A stretch of DNA of 64,000 nt. It comes from Mesodorylaimus sp. YZB2_4 (taxonomy: Eukaryota > Nematoda > Enoplea > Dorylaimida > Dorylaimidae). Shown here piece by piece: positions 1-11,380 of the stretch. A program made the translations under genes and the position numbers. The notes under the pieces were generated by a model that saw nothing but the letters and a program-made list of their open reading frames with translations, was not told where the DNA came from and did no database searches. Positions within the stretch are counted from its first letter, which is position 1; the number at the start of each line of letters is the position of its first letter. The stretch is taken from positions 1 to 64,000 of the forward strand of contig JASANH010000135.1 in the NCBI GenBank assembly GCA_030248295.1, in the 5' to 3' direction.

Positions 1-1984
1 TTCAATTCTTTTGCACTGCTGTCAACAAAAACCCTTACTTATAACCAGAATTTTTGTTGAGACGAATGCTAAATTCGATGTCTTGAATTAGCGACACATC
101 GTGAATGAATTTTGCCAATGTCACTTTGGCTTGTTCAACGCAAAGAGTGTCGTGTGGATCACTATGAATAGTTGACACGCTAGTGTTGTAAAATATTCTC
201 TTTTGGGCAATAGAAAACAAATTTTGGGTCGTTTAGTTCCAGAAGAACAATTTCCACCGAGGCCAAATCTCTGCCCCTGTAAGCGACTGGGGCTGCTGGC
301 GGTACTGAAACACATGGGATGCGAACTGTGCAAAAAAGGCTTCATTTTAGTAAATTACCTTTCGGGCACGTTTGTTGGCCGTATCTGACCATGAACCAGG
401 TGACGCTGTCATTTCGGGCCAGGGCTCGGCAAAGGGCTGGGTTGGCTCATCGGCTGGACAAAAGCGGCCTGGATATTTTTCGCTGGTGTCGAGATCGGCG
501 GGAGGTATATTTTGCTTCAAAATTTCGAACGCACAGCTCGGGCCAGCTCGTTCTTTCATTTTTGCGCCGCGCAGCTGGCCCATCTAAGCCCACATTTTAG
601 GACGCAGAACTGGGTTGTTTGTCGTGTGGTAAAACCGTTGCTATAGACGTGAGCACATATAGCCATGGGTGAAAGTGCCAGATGAAGAGAGTTTTATTTT
701 TCCACGACGTCTAAACTCGAATTGACATACGATAACTTTTACTACCAGAAGGTTCCGCAAGAAATAGAGAAAATGCGTTCAGTCCCATCCACGTATTAGT
801 TTAAAGTCTGTTATACGACGGACGAAAACCCATTTGATTTCTCAGAAGTTCCCCTTAAAAAGGCTGTACACAGTCCCTGTGTGATTTCACGCCTGCCCCT
901 GCAATATGAGGGAAAAAGACAAGTACCCGGAAGATGATGGGCTTATGAGAAAACCTGTGATTCACGTTTCTTTAGCAGGTGTCATTTTTGCATATTCTAT
1001 TAGCAAAGAGTAGCTAGAAATACAACTTCGTCAACAAATCAAAAAAGACGGCGCATACGGCGTGGTGTACGATATTCTAAGTCCCTAAACTCCAGGCATC
1101 TGGACCTCGCCCATACATGCTCCCGCGCTTGCTCATGTTGTTCAGCTAAGGTTCAGGTCGAATGATGGTGATCCCCAATTTGTGTGGTGGTGATGTGTGT
1201 GATGGTGATCCCCAATTTTATCGTGAACTGTTCACAATTTCGCAGATTGATCATGCTGCCGTTAAGTGAAATAGATTATGAGCGCACTCATAAAAACCCG
1301 GCTGTGGATGCAGCAGCAGGTCATGTGTAGGCTAAACAACGGAAAAGGCATATTGAGCATATTGAATTTTTAAACTGCATCTGATATTGTATTGTACTAA
1401 TGTATTCAAAGGGCGAATGTCTGAAAAATACGTCACGGTATTAAATTTCTTCGACTTCGGTAGTTCTCCATCATTTTTTACAAAGTTCACATTTAGCACA
1501 CTTTAATTTTAAGCGCGCCTTCTATGGCGCTTCATCAAAACTCAAAAAAAGGTAAGGAGTACAGGGCCTTTGCTTGAAAAATTACATTCTACCCGCTAGG
1601 CGCTCTATACCACTGGAAAAGAAAGTCCCTCCATCCCTACAGGCTGCAGCCCCATACGCCACATGCCATTCCCGGGCTGGCCCAGCTTCGGTCACTAAAA
1701 TGACCGCGCAGCCGCCCCATCCGCGCAGCAATAATAAGTCGGCAGCAGATGGCCCAGCTGAGCGCCCAAAATGGGAGCGCCGTATTCCTGGGCACATGCT
1801 TGAGATGGGCTGTACTTATCCAGATGTGATATATCTACAGTACGTTCAGGTTGCGTTCAGTGCAAGGCTCATAATCGTGGCATGAAATGTTTCATTCTGT
1901 TTCTATTTGAGAAAGTTAGGCAGGCGAAGTCAAAAAAGCTTGATCGGTTGAGAGTACTTCAGCTTGGCATGAAGGCAGGAAGTA
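1..1984. other. No gene recognised
   Basis: Only short, overlapping open frames without family resemblance are present, and none links through splice sites. The segment around 395-600 is GC-richer and has degenerate GCTCGG-type words like those in the foldback element at 62.8-64 kb, but the match is too loose to call a copy. Confidence 0.5.
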
Positions 1985-2160
1985 AAAGTTTCATTTCCCA
2001 ATGGGCCCCCTTTGCAATCAAGATTTTTTAAATTTCTTGCATAAGTGTTGGAGGCCAAGAATTTTCTTTCTTTTATAATACGTAGGTGCCAAATGTGAAT
2101 ATCATATTCTTTTTTCAATATTCCGACATCGATTTTAGTGCGTACTCCGTCTGTAAATGA
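1985..2160. repeat. MITE family C, half copy
   Basis: The part from about 2095 to 2155 (CCGACATCGATTTTAGTGCG and flanks) matches the right arm of the palindromic element at 30100-30390. The stretch near 2001-2035 (GGGCCCCCTTTGCAATCAAG) matches, inverted, the internal part of the related copy at 46085-46398. The opposite terminal arm is not seen, so this is a truncated or eroded copy. No coding capacity. Confidence 0.6.
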
Positions 2161-2860
2161 TATGTTTTTTTCCGCGCATAACCGAAATATCTACAAGTTA
2201 TGAGTTAACCTACACGTACCTCTCCAAATAATCTGTGGTATGGCGGTCTGTTGAGCAAAGACTGGATTTCTGTGATGCCTGTTATGATGAAATAGTAATT
2301 AGTAATTAGTGAAAATGTGTAATGGAATGAATGTATTATGTAAAATAATATGCGAGATTTTAGTTTAGTTTAAATTTTAGAGTAAAATAAACTCTCTGGT
2401 CTCATGTCACACATGTTTGCACTCGGGCACCCATCGAGAGCCTCAGTACAAAGTGACGCATTACAGTACATTGCTACTTTTATAGTTAGTCTAAAGCTTT
2501 CTTCAGTGAACACGAGGATTTAATTTCCACGTTGGTCATCATTTTTCCGTCATCGAGGTCATCAAGTTTTATTTAAAGGCGTTAGCGATTCTCTTCAATT
2601 TTTAAGCCCTTTTAGGTTCCTCATCGATTTATCACATACTTTTGTTCTTTGTCTTGCCGTTTTTTGTGCTGCTCGACAGCCGGTTCTGCTTGCATGTTTG
2701 CGCAGATAAGTTTTATGTTCCGCTGATACTGCCAGGAGTCGATTGGATGCTCGACGGACTGAAGGCCTCCAACATTTCGACATCAAAAATCCTCGTTTGT
2801 AAAACCTGCTGGTGTCCGCGTAGACGGATTCACTCTGTGCATTGTCTACTTACTTTCTTT

Positions 2861-2902
2861 GGGAATGTGCACGCGGCACTCGCGACGGGCGTGCGCATTC
2901 CC
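2861..2902. repeat. Short imperfect hairpin, dispersed
   Basis: Two 14-nt arms with one mismatch (GGGAATGTGCACGC and its partner) enclose a 14-nt loop. Related text lies at 3355-3402 and at about 58490-58540, so this is a small dispersed hairpin repeat rather than a one-off. Confidence 0.5.
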
Positions 2903-3500
2903 GAAGGAAACAGGTTTATAGCATATGTTTATCGGATATATCCCCTAAATGCACTGCCGCTCACTTGACTGGTCTTTTCTTATCAGTATTTGCACAACAG
3001 GGCAGACAACCGACGTCTTTTTGTGTCGCGTGCTCCTGAGGCTTGATTCCAAACAAGGGGCGCATGACGGGTGGCACATTCTCAACATTTGGATATTAGA
3101 TTATTAAAATGTCACAACGATGGTCTCGAATGACAGAAAAGAAAAATATGAATTTTATTCCAAGCGTGGATTGCAATTGAAAAAAAGTTGAGTTTAGCGA
3201 TTTGGAAGCGGTTGATAAACTCTGTCGAGATGTTCACTTCGAAGTGGGTTATCATAATTTAGTCCTGTATTACAAAGTTGCGCCTGAACATTGGCACATT
3301 GTTTTAGATTAGAATGGACAGGTTTGTAACTAGTTTATAGTCTGCTTTATTTGAGAACATACACGCCCTTCACGCGCCGCATAGTGCCCCGTGTACATTC
3401 CTAAGATAGTATGCCTTTCGTGCTTACGTAGTCTTGTGAGCGATGTATTTCCTTGATGCCTTTTCCTGCGCTTCTCCAGCAAGTTGAACTGGTAATCCAA
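2903..3500. other. No gene recognised
   Basis: AT-rich sequence with no convincing coding frame. A second, weaker copy of the dispersed hairpin repeat lies at about 3355-3402. Confidence 0.4.
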
Positions 3501-3575
3501 GAATTTATGATACGATCGAGCGTGTCCAGGATTACTGGTCGGATGGAAGCGCGGGTTCGAGTCCCGCTCAAGGTT
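3501..3575 (+). pseudogene. tRNA-like relic (T-arm only)
   Basis: Positions 3551-3567 form a perfect T-arm: a 5-bp stem GCGGG/CCCGC around the seven-base loop TTCGAGT, including a pol III B-box. No matching 5' acceptor strand or good D-arm lies upstream, so this is not a working tRNA. It is a tRNA fragment or the head of a tRNA-derived SINE. Confidence 0.35.
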
Positions 3576-3579
3576 CAAG

Positions 3580-4390
3580 TTTTTGTAAAATTTCATCGCA
3601 AATAACAAAGCCGTTTTCAATTTATGAGGCCACAGTTGTAGCAAAAGATTTTTGGAAAATGCCATGAAACTGCTCATACAGGCACTAACTTTGCGATAAA
3701 AAAGCCCATTAGGCTCCCCCAAAGGCACAAAACAGCATCGACGAGTCAAAACTTTGACCCCGCGCGGATTCCTGATTGCCCTGCAGGTTCAAGCTGGTTT
3801 CCAGAAAAATGTCTGGCTAATGGGATTTTAGTAACTGCTGTGCGAATTTTTTGCTGTGAACACACCCGAAAATATTGAGAATTGCAGTTTATTTATACTC
3901 GTACTGCACGAGTTCCCATTTTTTTAATTTATAGATTGCTTCCTGCCTCGGGCTCCTTAAAAGAAATATCGAAGATCTTTAGGTGATGAAATCAAATCAC
4001 TGCTACGAGCACACTATGAGCCTATTTTGTGGTAAGCAGCTGAAGCCTGCTGAGCAGCCGCGAAAATTAAAAACATCGACCTGTCTATGCATTTTTTGGG
4101 CCTTCAGACAAGCCTGGTGAAATTTTTTTGTATCCAAAGTTAGTGTGTGGGTACAATTTCAAGACATCTTTAACATTTTGGCTCCCCCAGCGACCCTCTA
4201 AATTCATCAGACTTTTCAGCTCGTCGAGCGATGAGCAGACGCTACCAAACATGCACTTTTTCCAGATTTTAGTGGTGACGCAATGCGCACAATCATCTTT
4301 CGAACGGTATTTGTTACGCTTATGTAGTCACTACGCGTGAATCCTCGGCGCGGAAAAGGGCTGACTGGTCCTTCTTATTTCCGGATTTTC
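3580..4390. other. No gene recognised
   Basis: No family-level similarity, no splice-linked frames and no clear repeat structure were found. Confidence 0.4.
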
Positions 4391-4395
4391 GCAAC

Positions 4396-4875
4396 ATGCC
4401 AGTAATGGCTACTTGCATTACTCAAGAAACCCTCCGAAAAAGATACAATATGCATGGGCAACACTGGCTGGAGAAGAGACACGGTCTTTACGGATTCTGC
4501 ACCAGGAAAACAACTGAAGCACTAGAAGTGCCTGTGGTTCCGGGATTCCCCATTGAACGTCTACGTCCAGATTTCATGGATCAGCTTCTGAAAAAAAAGA
4601 AATACAAACAAATATGGCACGCCTGGAAAGAAAGGAATTCGTCAAAGAATGGTGTTATCCTAAGGACAGCAAAATCGGAGACTCTGTTGTGGCCAGTGAA
4701 TGAAATCACTGGTCAATGCGTAAGGGCTATATCCGCTATGTGCAAGAATGTCTTTAAACTATTATGGCATGACAACCTACTTTACGCCGATAGCGATGAA
4801 GATTGCAGCGGCCTTGATGAAGGCCGTGTGCAAAGTTATTCTTACACGATGATTCATTTCTGTACATGCCTTTGA
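4396..4875 (+). CDS. Hypothetical open frame, 159 aa
   Basis: An uninterrupted frame of 159 codons starts at an ATG and encodes a basic first half with a Lys run near residues 64-68, then an acidic stretch DSDEDC. I recognise no family. It faces the Polinton relic at 5.1-7.5 kb head-to-head and has no visible partner exons. It may be a transposon-derived or chance frame. Confidence 0.2.
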   Translation: MPVMATCITQETLRKRYNMHGQHWLEKRHGLYGFCTRKTTEALEVPVVPGFPIERLRPDFMDQLLKKKKYKQIWHAWKERNSSKNGVILRTAKSETLLWPVNEITGQCVRAISAMCKNVFKLLWHDNLLYADSDEDCSGLDEGRVQSYSYTMIHFCTCL

Positions 4876-5107
4876 TGGCGGCTAAGAGGGAAAGCACTGG
4901 GGTTCTGCTATGAGCTAGGGGATGGAAATAACGGGAACTGAAATCAGGAATTGTAGCCCGATGGCGTTGGCCTATGCTAAATCATTGCCTGTTGAAAAGA
5001 TGATACTGTCCATGAATATTATCCTGTCTAATTGGGATTAAATAAGGGAATATGCTTTCTGGTTGAAGTCTAACTTCTAGGCCTTTTAAAGACTAATAGC
5101 GAACTAA

Positions 5108-7560
5108 TTAGCATAAATTCTGCCTCTTACCTTTCTTGCATTCCTCGATGTCAAATGCTTTTGGCATTGCTGACAAAGCTATAGGAATAAAATTTAGCGA
5201 GTCCTTGAATTTAATTCCGCCAACTTCCAAATACGTAATCCCTAATCCACGTGGAATTATCTGCCTTGGCTTCAGACCAACCCTGTAACAGTACTTCAGG
5301 ATGAATTGTCCATCGTAGCCCTTGGCATTATGAGCGATCGCAATTGCATTCTTGTTTTTCTTTGAAAAAAGCCATTCACAGAACTTGTCTAAGCAACCAT
5401 CTCCTGCGAAAATTTTGCGCTTAGCGCAAGACGAACAGCACTCCTGTAATGGCAAGTGGCAGCATTGCTCACAAACCTGAAATTTTAAATCAATTATGAA
5501 AATGTTTCTGCATAAACGAGATAAAAAAGATATGGCTACCTTGTGTGCGATGATCAGATTAGGGTGATGCAAGTTGATAGTTCCATTTTCATTTTCCCCT
5601 ACGGGTTCATCTTGACGGCACTCAAAATCGTAGAAAACAAAAGTGGTGTTATAGTTCTGTTGCGTAACCTTCTGTTTCTTTGCAGGTGGTGGCGCACAAT
5701 CTTCGTCATCATGGTCAGAAAATGTTTGAAACTCTTTCAAAGAGTCATTCTCTACCGTCATACCTTTCTTAATGTGTCGTTGAATGAAGCATTGGTGATC
5801 ACCATTAGCCACATCGAGCTTACAGGTAGAACAATGTCGGACACCGCACTGATGTCCTTTGCGAGTGTAATATTCCTTGCGGCAATTTTCACATCGTCGA
5901 ATTTGGTTGCAAATCGGTTGATTATTGGTGATTTTGCTTCTGACATTTGAGCCAGTTCGCAGATGATTTAAAAAGCACTGCTGATTATTAAAAAATCTGT
6001 GGCAACGATTGCACTTTGTAAGAGGTTGTTCGAGTTTGCACTTCCCAATACCAAAGCAGCAATGACAGCGAGCAGGACAGATTTGGTGATCAATGCGATT
6101 TTTGTAGGCTTTGTTAAACGACTCACAAAAATAACTCGCTTCAAAAAATGCCGCTGGAGATGTAATCACGTGAAAATGTCCATCGACTAATCATAAGTGC
6201 AGTATTTTGGGCGCTTCAGGACCCATATAAACCAAACCCTCGAACATGTCCTTATCAAAAATTTTTAGTTGATACTGATCGTGACCGAGAGCCATTTGCA
6301 AGGCCATCCATTCTTCGGGTCCACATCCTCCATGGTGATCGGACAGTCCTGCTGCAGTCATCAAAGTTTGCGCCCGAGTTTTCTGTAATGTGTATCGATT
6401 GCTGTCACCTTTGCGAACAGTTTCGTATCGATCTCCATCAATACGAGCTTTGGCCGTAACAATAGCTCTCGCGCAGCACAAATCGTCGTCATTCACGATT
6501 TGAACAATAGCTCTCTTTTTCTTTAGGTGTTTCTCAAGGTTTGTGCTGTACTTTCTTTCTATACGTCCGCTTTCACTTGGGCGTTTTATTCGAGTAAAAT
6601 ACACCGTCAATTTCTCATCAAAGGTCAGTTCTGTCTTGCTTTGTAGTACAGCGCAAATGGCGTCAACAATCAATTCTGCTGTCAGTTCACTTTGTCGACG
6701 AAGTGGCACGATGATGAGGATATCGAGGACTGGATGATGCAGGAAAAAACTAAGCAGATACCTTTCTTAATGTATCGTTGATTAAAACATTGGTGATCAC
6801 CAGTAGCCACATCGATCAGTGCCGTCTCTTTTGACCGTTTCAAAAACGTCAGTGAAAATCGCTAATAAGAATAATTCGATATCACTTACTTCCTCCATGT
6901 TTTTGAAAACTAAATCGTATTGTCCATAATCAGTAATGAATCTCTTGGTTGATTTCATGAACATGGGACGCAATGCATAATATTCGGAAGGGACAATTTC
7001 GATTGCATCGGCTCGGTCACGTTCTTCAACTGGTGAGTCTTGACGACCTGATGATGGAGAAGTATTGCCGTGACCCTCTTGCTGCACAACTTGACTTGGT
7101 CTACGATGGTCCTCTGAGAAGTTTTCACCGAGGATGCTATTCCAAAATTCGGTGGTGCCAAAATTAGTAGAGCGATGGCCGCGGGATAGCTGAAGATAAC
7201 GTTGGTAAAATTGATCCTGGAGAAGTGGTCGGCCACGCCAAATTTCGGGTTCGATGCATTCTTGCAATTGCTACAGGGTTATAGGAACAGAACTGCCAGG
7301 TTGATCATCAGCGCCGTCTGCCGTGAACCCATTCTGAACAGCATCCCAAAAGGCTAGTGTGCCAAAATTGGTTGAACGCCCAGCAGTCGAGAGCTCCAAA
7401 AAACGCAGAAAAATTTAATTGACTAAATCTTCACAGTCTTCCCAAACACCTGAATCAACAAGAAGTTGTAAGCTTTCCAAGGAATCACACTCCCTAGCTC
7501 CAAGGGATCACACCGGCTCCTCAATCTGCCGCTCAGTACAAAAGTTCGAGTTCGAGTAAG
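5108..7560 (-). pseudogene. Polinton/Maverick protein-primed DNA polymerase B, N-terminal half, broken
   Basis: From 6709 to 5108 one frame encodes the N-terminal and exonuclease part of a Polinton-type family B DNA polymerase. Visible are PLRRQSELT near the start, a CCARAIV block, the ITSPAAFF block, a Cys/His-rich zinc-binding stretch, the Exo I motif (FYDFEC) and the Exo II-like motif (AHNAKGYDGQF). A single in-frame TGA at 6191-6193 splits this frame. A 63-bp in-frame GT-AG intron fits 5477-5539 and restores the family spacing between HK and VCEQC. The frame ends at KKG beside a consensus donor (GTAAGA, near 5130), and no polymerase palm or fingers exon was found beyond it. Upstream exons are suggested at 6890-7267. 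There the peptide RSTNFGTTEFW and a second copy near 7340-7400 (RSTNFGTLAFWDAV) show a tandem module duplication. This is a dead, truncated mobile-element gene. Confidence 0.85.
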
Positions 7561-7647
7561 GTCGCGGCAACTAAGCCCTTCGCCTTCATGGGAGGGGACC
7601 CGCCCATTTGTTCGCTGATTGGACCGTTTGAAGAAACCGCTACTGAC

Positions 7648-7880
7648 CGCGATTCGGAAATATGCCAGTCTGAGTCATTGATCATGTGATTTTCAATAGA
7701 CGTGTCCAGACACGCCTGGTATCTATTTAGAAAGTTGGCATGAATCCCTGATCATGTGATTTGCAGTTTTAACGAGTCCAGACGCGTTCAACCTTCGTAT
7801 CTATTTCGAAACTTGACCCGAGTCACAGCTCAGCGTGGGGTTTTAGTTTTGTGTTGAGCGGTCGGTCGGTCAGTGCTTTT
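7648..7880. repeat. 230-bp direct repeat, copy 1
   Basis: Nearly identical to 8837-9066 in the same orientation, with only a few substitutions and single-base indels. Shared text includes TGATCATGTGATTTGCAG and GACCCGAGTCACAGCTCAG. Inverted CCAAT words (GATTGG) lie just before both copies, and GAATGGTTAC lies at or shortly after their ends. It sits immediately upstream of the minus-strand polymerase relic, so it may be an element terminus or promoter-bearing long repeat. Confidence 0.8.
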
Positions 7881-8016
7881 AAGAGTGAATAAGAGTGAAT
7901 GCAAATAAGAGTGAATGGTTACAACAGACCATATAAAGGCATAAATTATAGCTCATGAGTGAAATTCGATCAGCGCATGCAACTTCAGTCTACTTCATCA
8001 CGATAAATGCCATCAG

Positions 8017-8447
8017 TCAGAAGAGAACACATTTTCTCCAAAGCAGTATTGTAAGCATCCTTAGCGCGGTGACCTCAAAGGCTAAGAAATCCATATTGCG
8101 TGGATAATACACCAACAAATACATAAAAGGCAACGAGTGCAAGGCCAACATATTTTGACAAGCATACCATATGCTGCTATCGGGCTTCACATACCAGGTT
8201 TTATTGTCGCTCGCCAAATAGGAACTGTCCCGACCTTGCATGATTTCCATCACCGATTTTGGTTCCGCCTTCGGAATTTGATACTGTATACCGTCTTGAT
8301 CATCAACGGCCAACTTCCAGCATTCGAGGTAACCATCGCATCGATATGGCCGCTCAACATGGCGCAAACTGATAATTGAGACGGGGCATCTTCCAACGTG
8401 GCATTCACATTATGCTCGCTCTTCATCCAGCTTATGTACTGGTCCAA
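8017..8447 (-). pseudogene. PD-(D/E)XK-like nuclease relic
   Basis: Two overlapping minus frames (8447-8250, then 8367-8017) join by a frameshift near 8265-8300. The first contains GHIDAMV and then, 10-12 residues on, WPLMIKT. This recalls the RecB/Cas4-type motifs (GxxD, then [D/E]xK), with the acidic residue replaced. The second contains SSIWYACQNMLALHS followed by a hydrophobic strand (YLLVYYP), like the Gln motif region of these enzymes. The assignment rests on motif pattern only. The piece lies between the two 230-bp direct repeats and next to a Polinton relic, so it is probably mobile-element cargo. Frameshift and lost motif residue argue it is dead. Confidence 0.3.
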
Positions 8448-8836
8448 AATTTCCGTATGGAACGACTTGAATTCTGGTTTCGATTCGGTGCTTACTGTCT
8501 TCGAAAACGATCCTCTAAAATGCTGCTTTTGCAGAATTGGAACAGAGTCGGTGCGTTAGGCTTTAGCAGCAGGCGCATTGGTCTCTGAATATCGTTTACC
8601 ACGAAACATTCTGTCCAGAGTCCAGAGACGAACAAAATAAAGTAGTGATGGATGAGCCGAAAAAATGAGAGCCGACCGTCTAGCGAGGAAAAATAAAATC
8701 GAGTGATCGAACCAGCAAGAGCGCATAGCTCCTCTCCTTTTGGAGAACCACCCACAGCTCCTGATTGGCTAGAGTGTTGAAGGAGCCCGATCTGCTATTG
8801 GTTGGCTGCTACTGACATCATGAACAAAACATGACA

Positions 8837-9066
8837 CGCGATTCGGGAATATGCCAGCCTGAGTCACTGATCATGTGATTTTTAATAGACTTGTCCAGAC
8901 ACGCCTGGTATCTATTTAGAAAGTTGGCATGAATCACTGATCATGTGATTTGCAGTTTTAACGAGTCCTAGACGCGTTCAACCTTCGTATCTATTTCGAA
9001 ACTTGACCCGAGTCACAGCTCAGTGTGGGGTTTTAGTTTTGTGTTCAGCGGTCGGTCAGTGCTTTT
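8837..9066. repeat. 230-bp direct repeat, copy 2
   Basis: Second copy of the repeat at 7648-7880, same orientation, about 950 bp further on. Divergence between the copies is small. An ATG followed by a C2H2 finger begins 18 bp after this copy. Confidence 0.8.
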
Positions 9067-9083
9067 GCTCCTGTGTTTTTGGA

Positions 9084-9203
9084 ATGGTTACGAACTTGAG
9101 GTGCGAGAAATGTTTCCGCTATTTTCGTTCCCGCGATGCCTTGGTCAACCATGGAGCCTTCTTACAAAAGCAAAAAAACACGCACCTGCACTATTATGGC
9201 TAG
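9084..9203 (+). pseudogene. Single C2H2 zinc-finger open frame
   Basis: A 39-codon frame begins MVTNLRCEKCFRYF and contains one C-X2-C-X12-H finger core, then degrades without a second clear His. It starts just after the second direct repeat. Such lone N-terminal fingers are common in transposon proteins. It is probably a remnant of the same element as the flanking repeats. Confidence 0.35.
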
Positions 9204-9209
9204 ATTTTT

Positions 9210-9780
9210 ACTACAGTAGCAATTTTCTGGCCATTAACATCGAGCAGCGTTTAAGCTCAGCGACAGGCCTCAGCGACTTTTCCCATCTACTGCAGATAAG
9301 ACCGAGTCTTTATGCTTACGCTTAACATATAATGGTCACAGACATATAAGGCATTGTGTGATACTGCCGGGACTGTCTCGCCATTATGAATAAAATCTGA
9401 GCAAGCGAGTATATACAGTAAATATTTATCATTCAGTCTAGATGCACCGACTCCTTCTCGAGTTCGCCAATGCAACCGACTCAACAAAATCATCTTCCAT
9501 AACGGTTATCACTTCAACAAGCAGAACAACTGAATTGAAACTGATTATCCGCTCTGCTCGCGACATTGTCGGGAAGGTCAGACGACCTTTGATGAGGCAT
9601 TTAGAGGCAAGAGCGACAGTTGCTTGTGGATTGTGACACTAAATAGTGAACTGTATGTGGACGAGCAGCGACGTATAAATGGGACAGGTGATGGAGTGAT
9701 TTGACCAAAGACAACGGCTGCCAAGAAATCTTTTTAGTTCAGACGACATATATACTGGACAGTTGCTGAAGCTGTACTGA
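9210..9780. other. No gene recognised
   Basis: No supportable frame. It may contain the 5' end of the pogo-like relic that follows, but nothing recognisable is left. Confidence 0.35.
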
Positions 9781-10108
9781 GTGTTAAAATGGGATCTGCT
9801 AGCCCCAGAGGACGTCTGTGTTTCTCTGCCCCCTTTTTCTTCTAGTGATCAGCTGGAAAAGACGAGGATAGCTTATGCGTATGTCCGAACCATTGCTGCC
9901 CGATCTACACAGTTCTCTGTGGTGGCCTGCACTCATCAATTCTTGGAGAACCGTCCGCCTGCCTTTCGCAGGGTTTGGCTTCACACACAAGACAGATTGT
10001 GAGAGCAAACTCCAGATCGAGCAAGTGCCGAATAGCGGTACAAAAAGCAAAAAGTGGCAACGTGTTGCCGCCATTGTGACGAGGCGGTTTTAGAGAGCAA
10101 GGACCGAC

Positions 10109-10690
10109 ATGCTGCCTGTCTATGAAACCGACTTGCGACAGTGGGCAGTGGACGCAGCATCAACTGTCGGCTTATCATCACCAGTAAGCCGTCGGTGGGT
10201 CTCTTATTGGCAGAGACGGCACGATGTCTCTGTAAGAAAAGTCAGTAAAGTCTGGACAGCGTCAAAGTTACAAAAGGCGGCCAAAACTGAAGCAGCAGCA
10301 GCCGTGTTTTTATAGCGAGTGTTGGGTAAGCCGGGCCAATATGATCCAAACATGGTGCTTAACACCGATCAAAGTGGCTTTTAATACGAGTACCTTTTAC
10401 AGTACGCGCACCCTTTCACACAAGGGCGAACATGCGATATCAATCGCTATCAAGTCGATGGCCAAAACAATCCACTCTTACACAATAATGCCCACACTAA
10501 GCCTGACTGGCCAGCTACAGTCGCCATTGTTTTCGGTCGCCCAATAAGTCCGCGGGGATATGACACCGATGGTAAAGAAGACGTACTTCCGACCGACCAT
10601 CCAACCATCAGTTGCTTTCAGTCTGGAAAATGCAAAACTAGTCACATCGATTTCTACATCTCCAAAACAGCAACCCATCCCACCAACAAC
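10109..10690 (+). pseudogene. pogo/Tc5-like DDE_1 transposase relic
   Basis: Read across frameshifts, the plus strand gives a helix-turn-helix-like stretch (VSRRWVSYWQRRHDVSVRK, 10180-10245) and then NTDQSGF near 10360. TRTLSHKGE follows near 10410 and HSYTIMPTLSLTGQL near 10480. Motifs of the type NxDQSGF, RTLSxKGE and THSYTIxP are characteristic of pogo/Tc4/Tc5-like DDE_1 transposases. The Asp of the DQ motif would be the first catalytic residue. Several frame changes and an internal stop show the gene is dead. It ends at a poly-C run and a minisatellite near 10710. Confidence 0.65.
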
Positions 10691-10723
10691 AGAGAAAAGA
10701 AAAAAAACCAACCCCCCCCCCCG

Positions 10724-10867
10724 TAGTCATTATCTGAACCTTATCAGTATCTAGTCATTATCTGAACCTTATCAGTATCTAGTCATTAGCTGAACCTTAT
10801 CAGTATCTAGTCATAAGCTGAACCTTATCAGTATCCAGTCATTAGCTGAACCTTATCATCGACCAGT
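10724..10867. repeat. Minisatellite, 28-bp unit, about 5 copies
   Basis: A head-to-tail repeat of a 28-bp unit containing CTGAACCTTATCAGTATC runs about five times with few substitutions, directly after a poly-C tract at about 10711-10722. Confidence 0.9.
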
Positions 10868-11380
10868 CAGTAAGTTAAGCTCCAATCGCGCCACATGATC
10901 TTCTTATCATATCGCACGTGTTCAATCATCCATTGACGATCGATGATGAGTATTTCTGTGAAAAAGTGAAAAGTTTTGCGCCCGGTAAGAATCGAACCCG
11001 CCTTGCCTGATTGGAAGTTGGATTTTCTAACCAACCTAGGCGCGTACGCAGGGGGGTGCTTGGGGGCTCGGGCCCCCTACGACACTGAAAAGTAAGGTAA
11101 ACCTTTTTAAACTTCGTGCAATCCCGGCCATGCGTTTGGTTACATGTCTACTTCATACATTTTTGTGTTTTCGCAGTGCAAGATTGAAAATTTTTTCGCC
11201 TCTTGCGGGGCGGAGATAAAATCAGTGGCGAGCACAGCGGATGGAATCGCGGCCAACGTTCCCCTTCCAAACCAGAGAAGTGGGAGAGGGATTTGAGCCC
11301 CCGTGGAACCACTTTCCATCGGATCTTATGTCCAACGCCTTAACCACTCCAGGCGGCATTGCGACCTGGATTGAACCTTT

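Noticed and set aside
10724..10867. CRISPR-like array
   Set aside because: Units are contiguous 28-bp tandem repeats without unique spacers, and the genome is eukaryotic.
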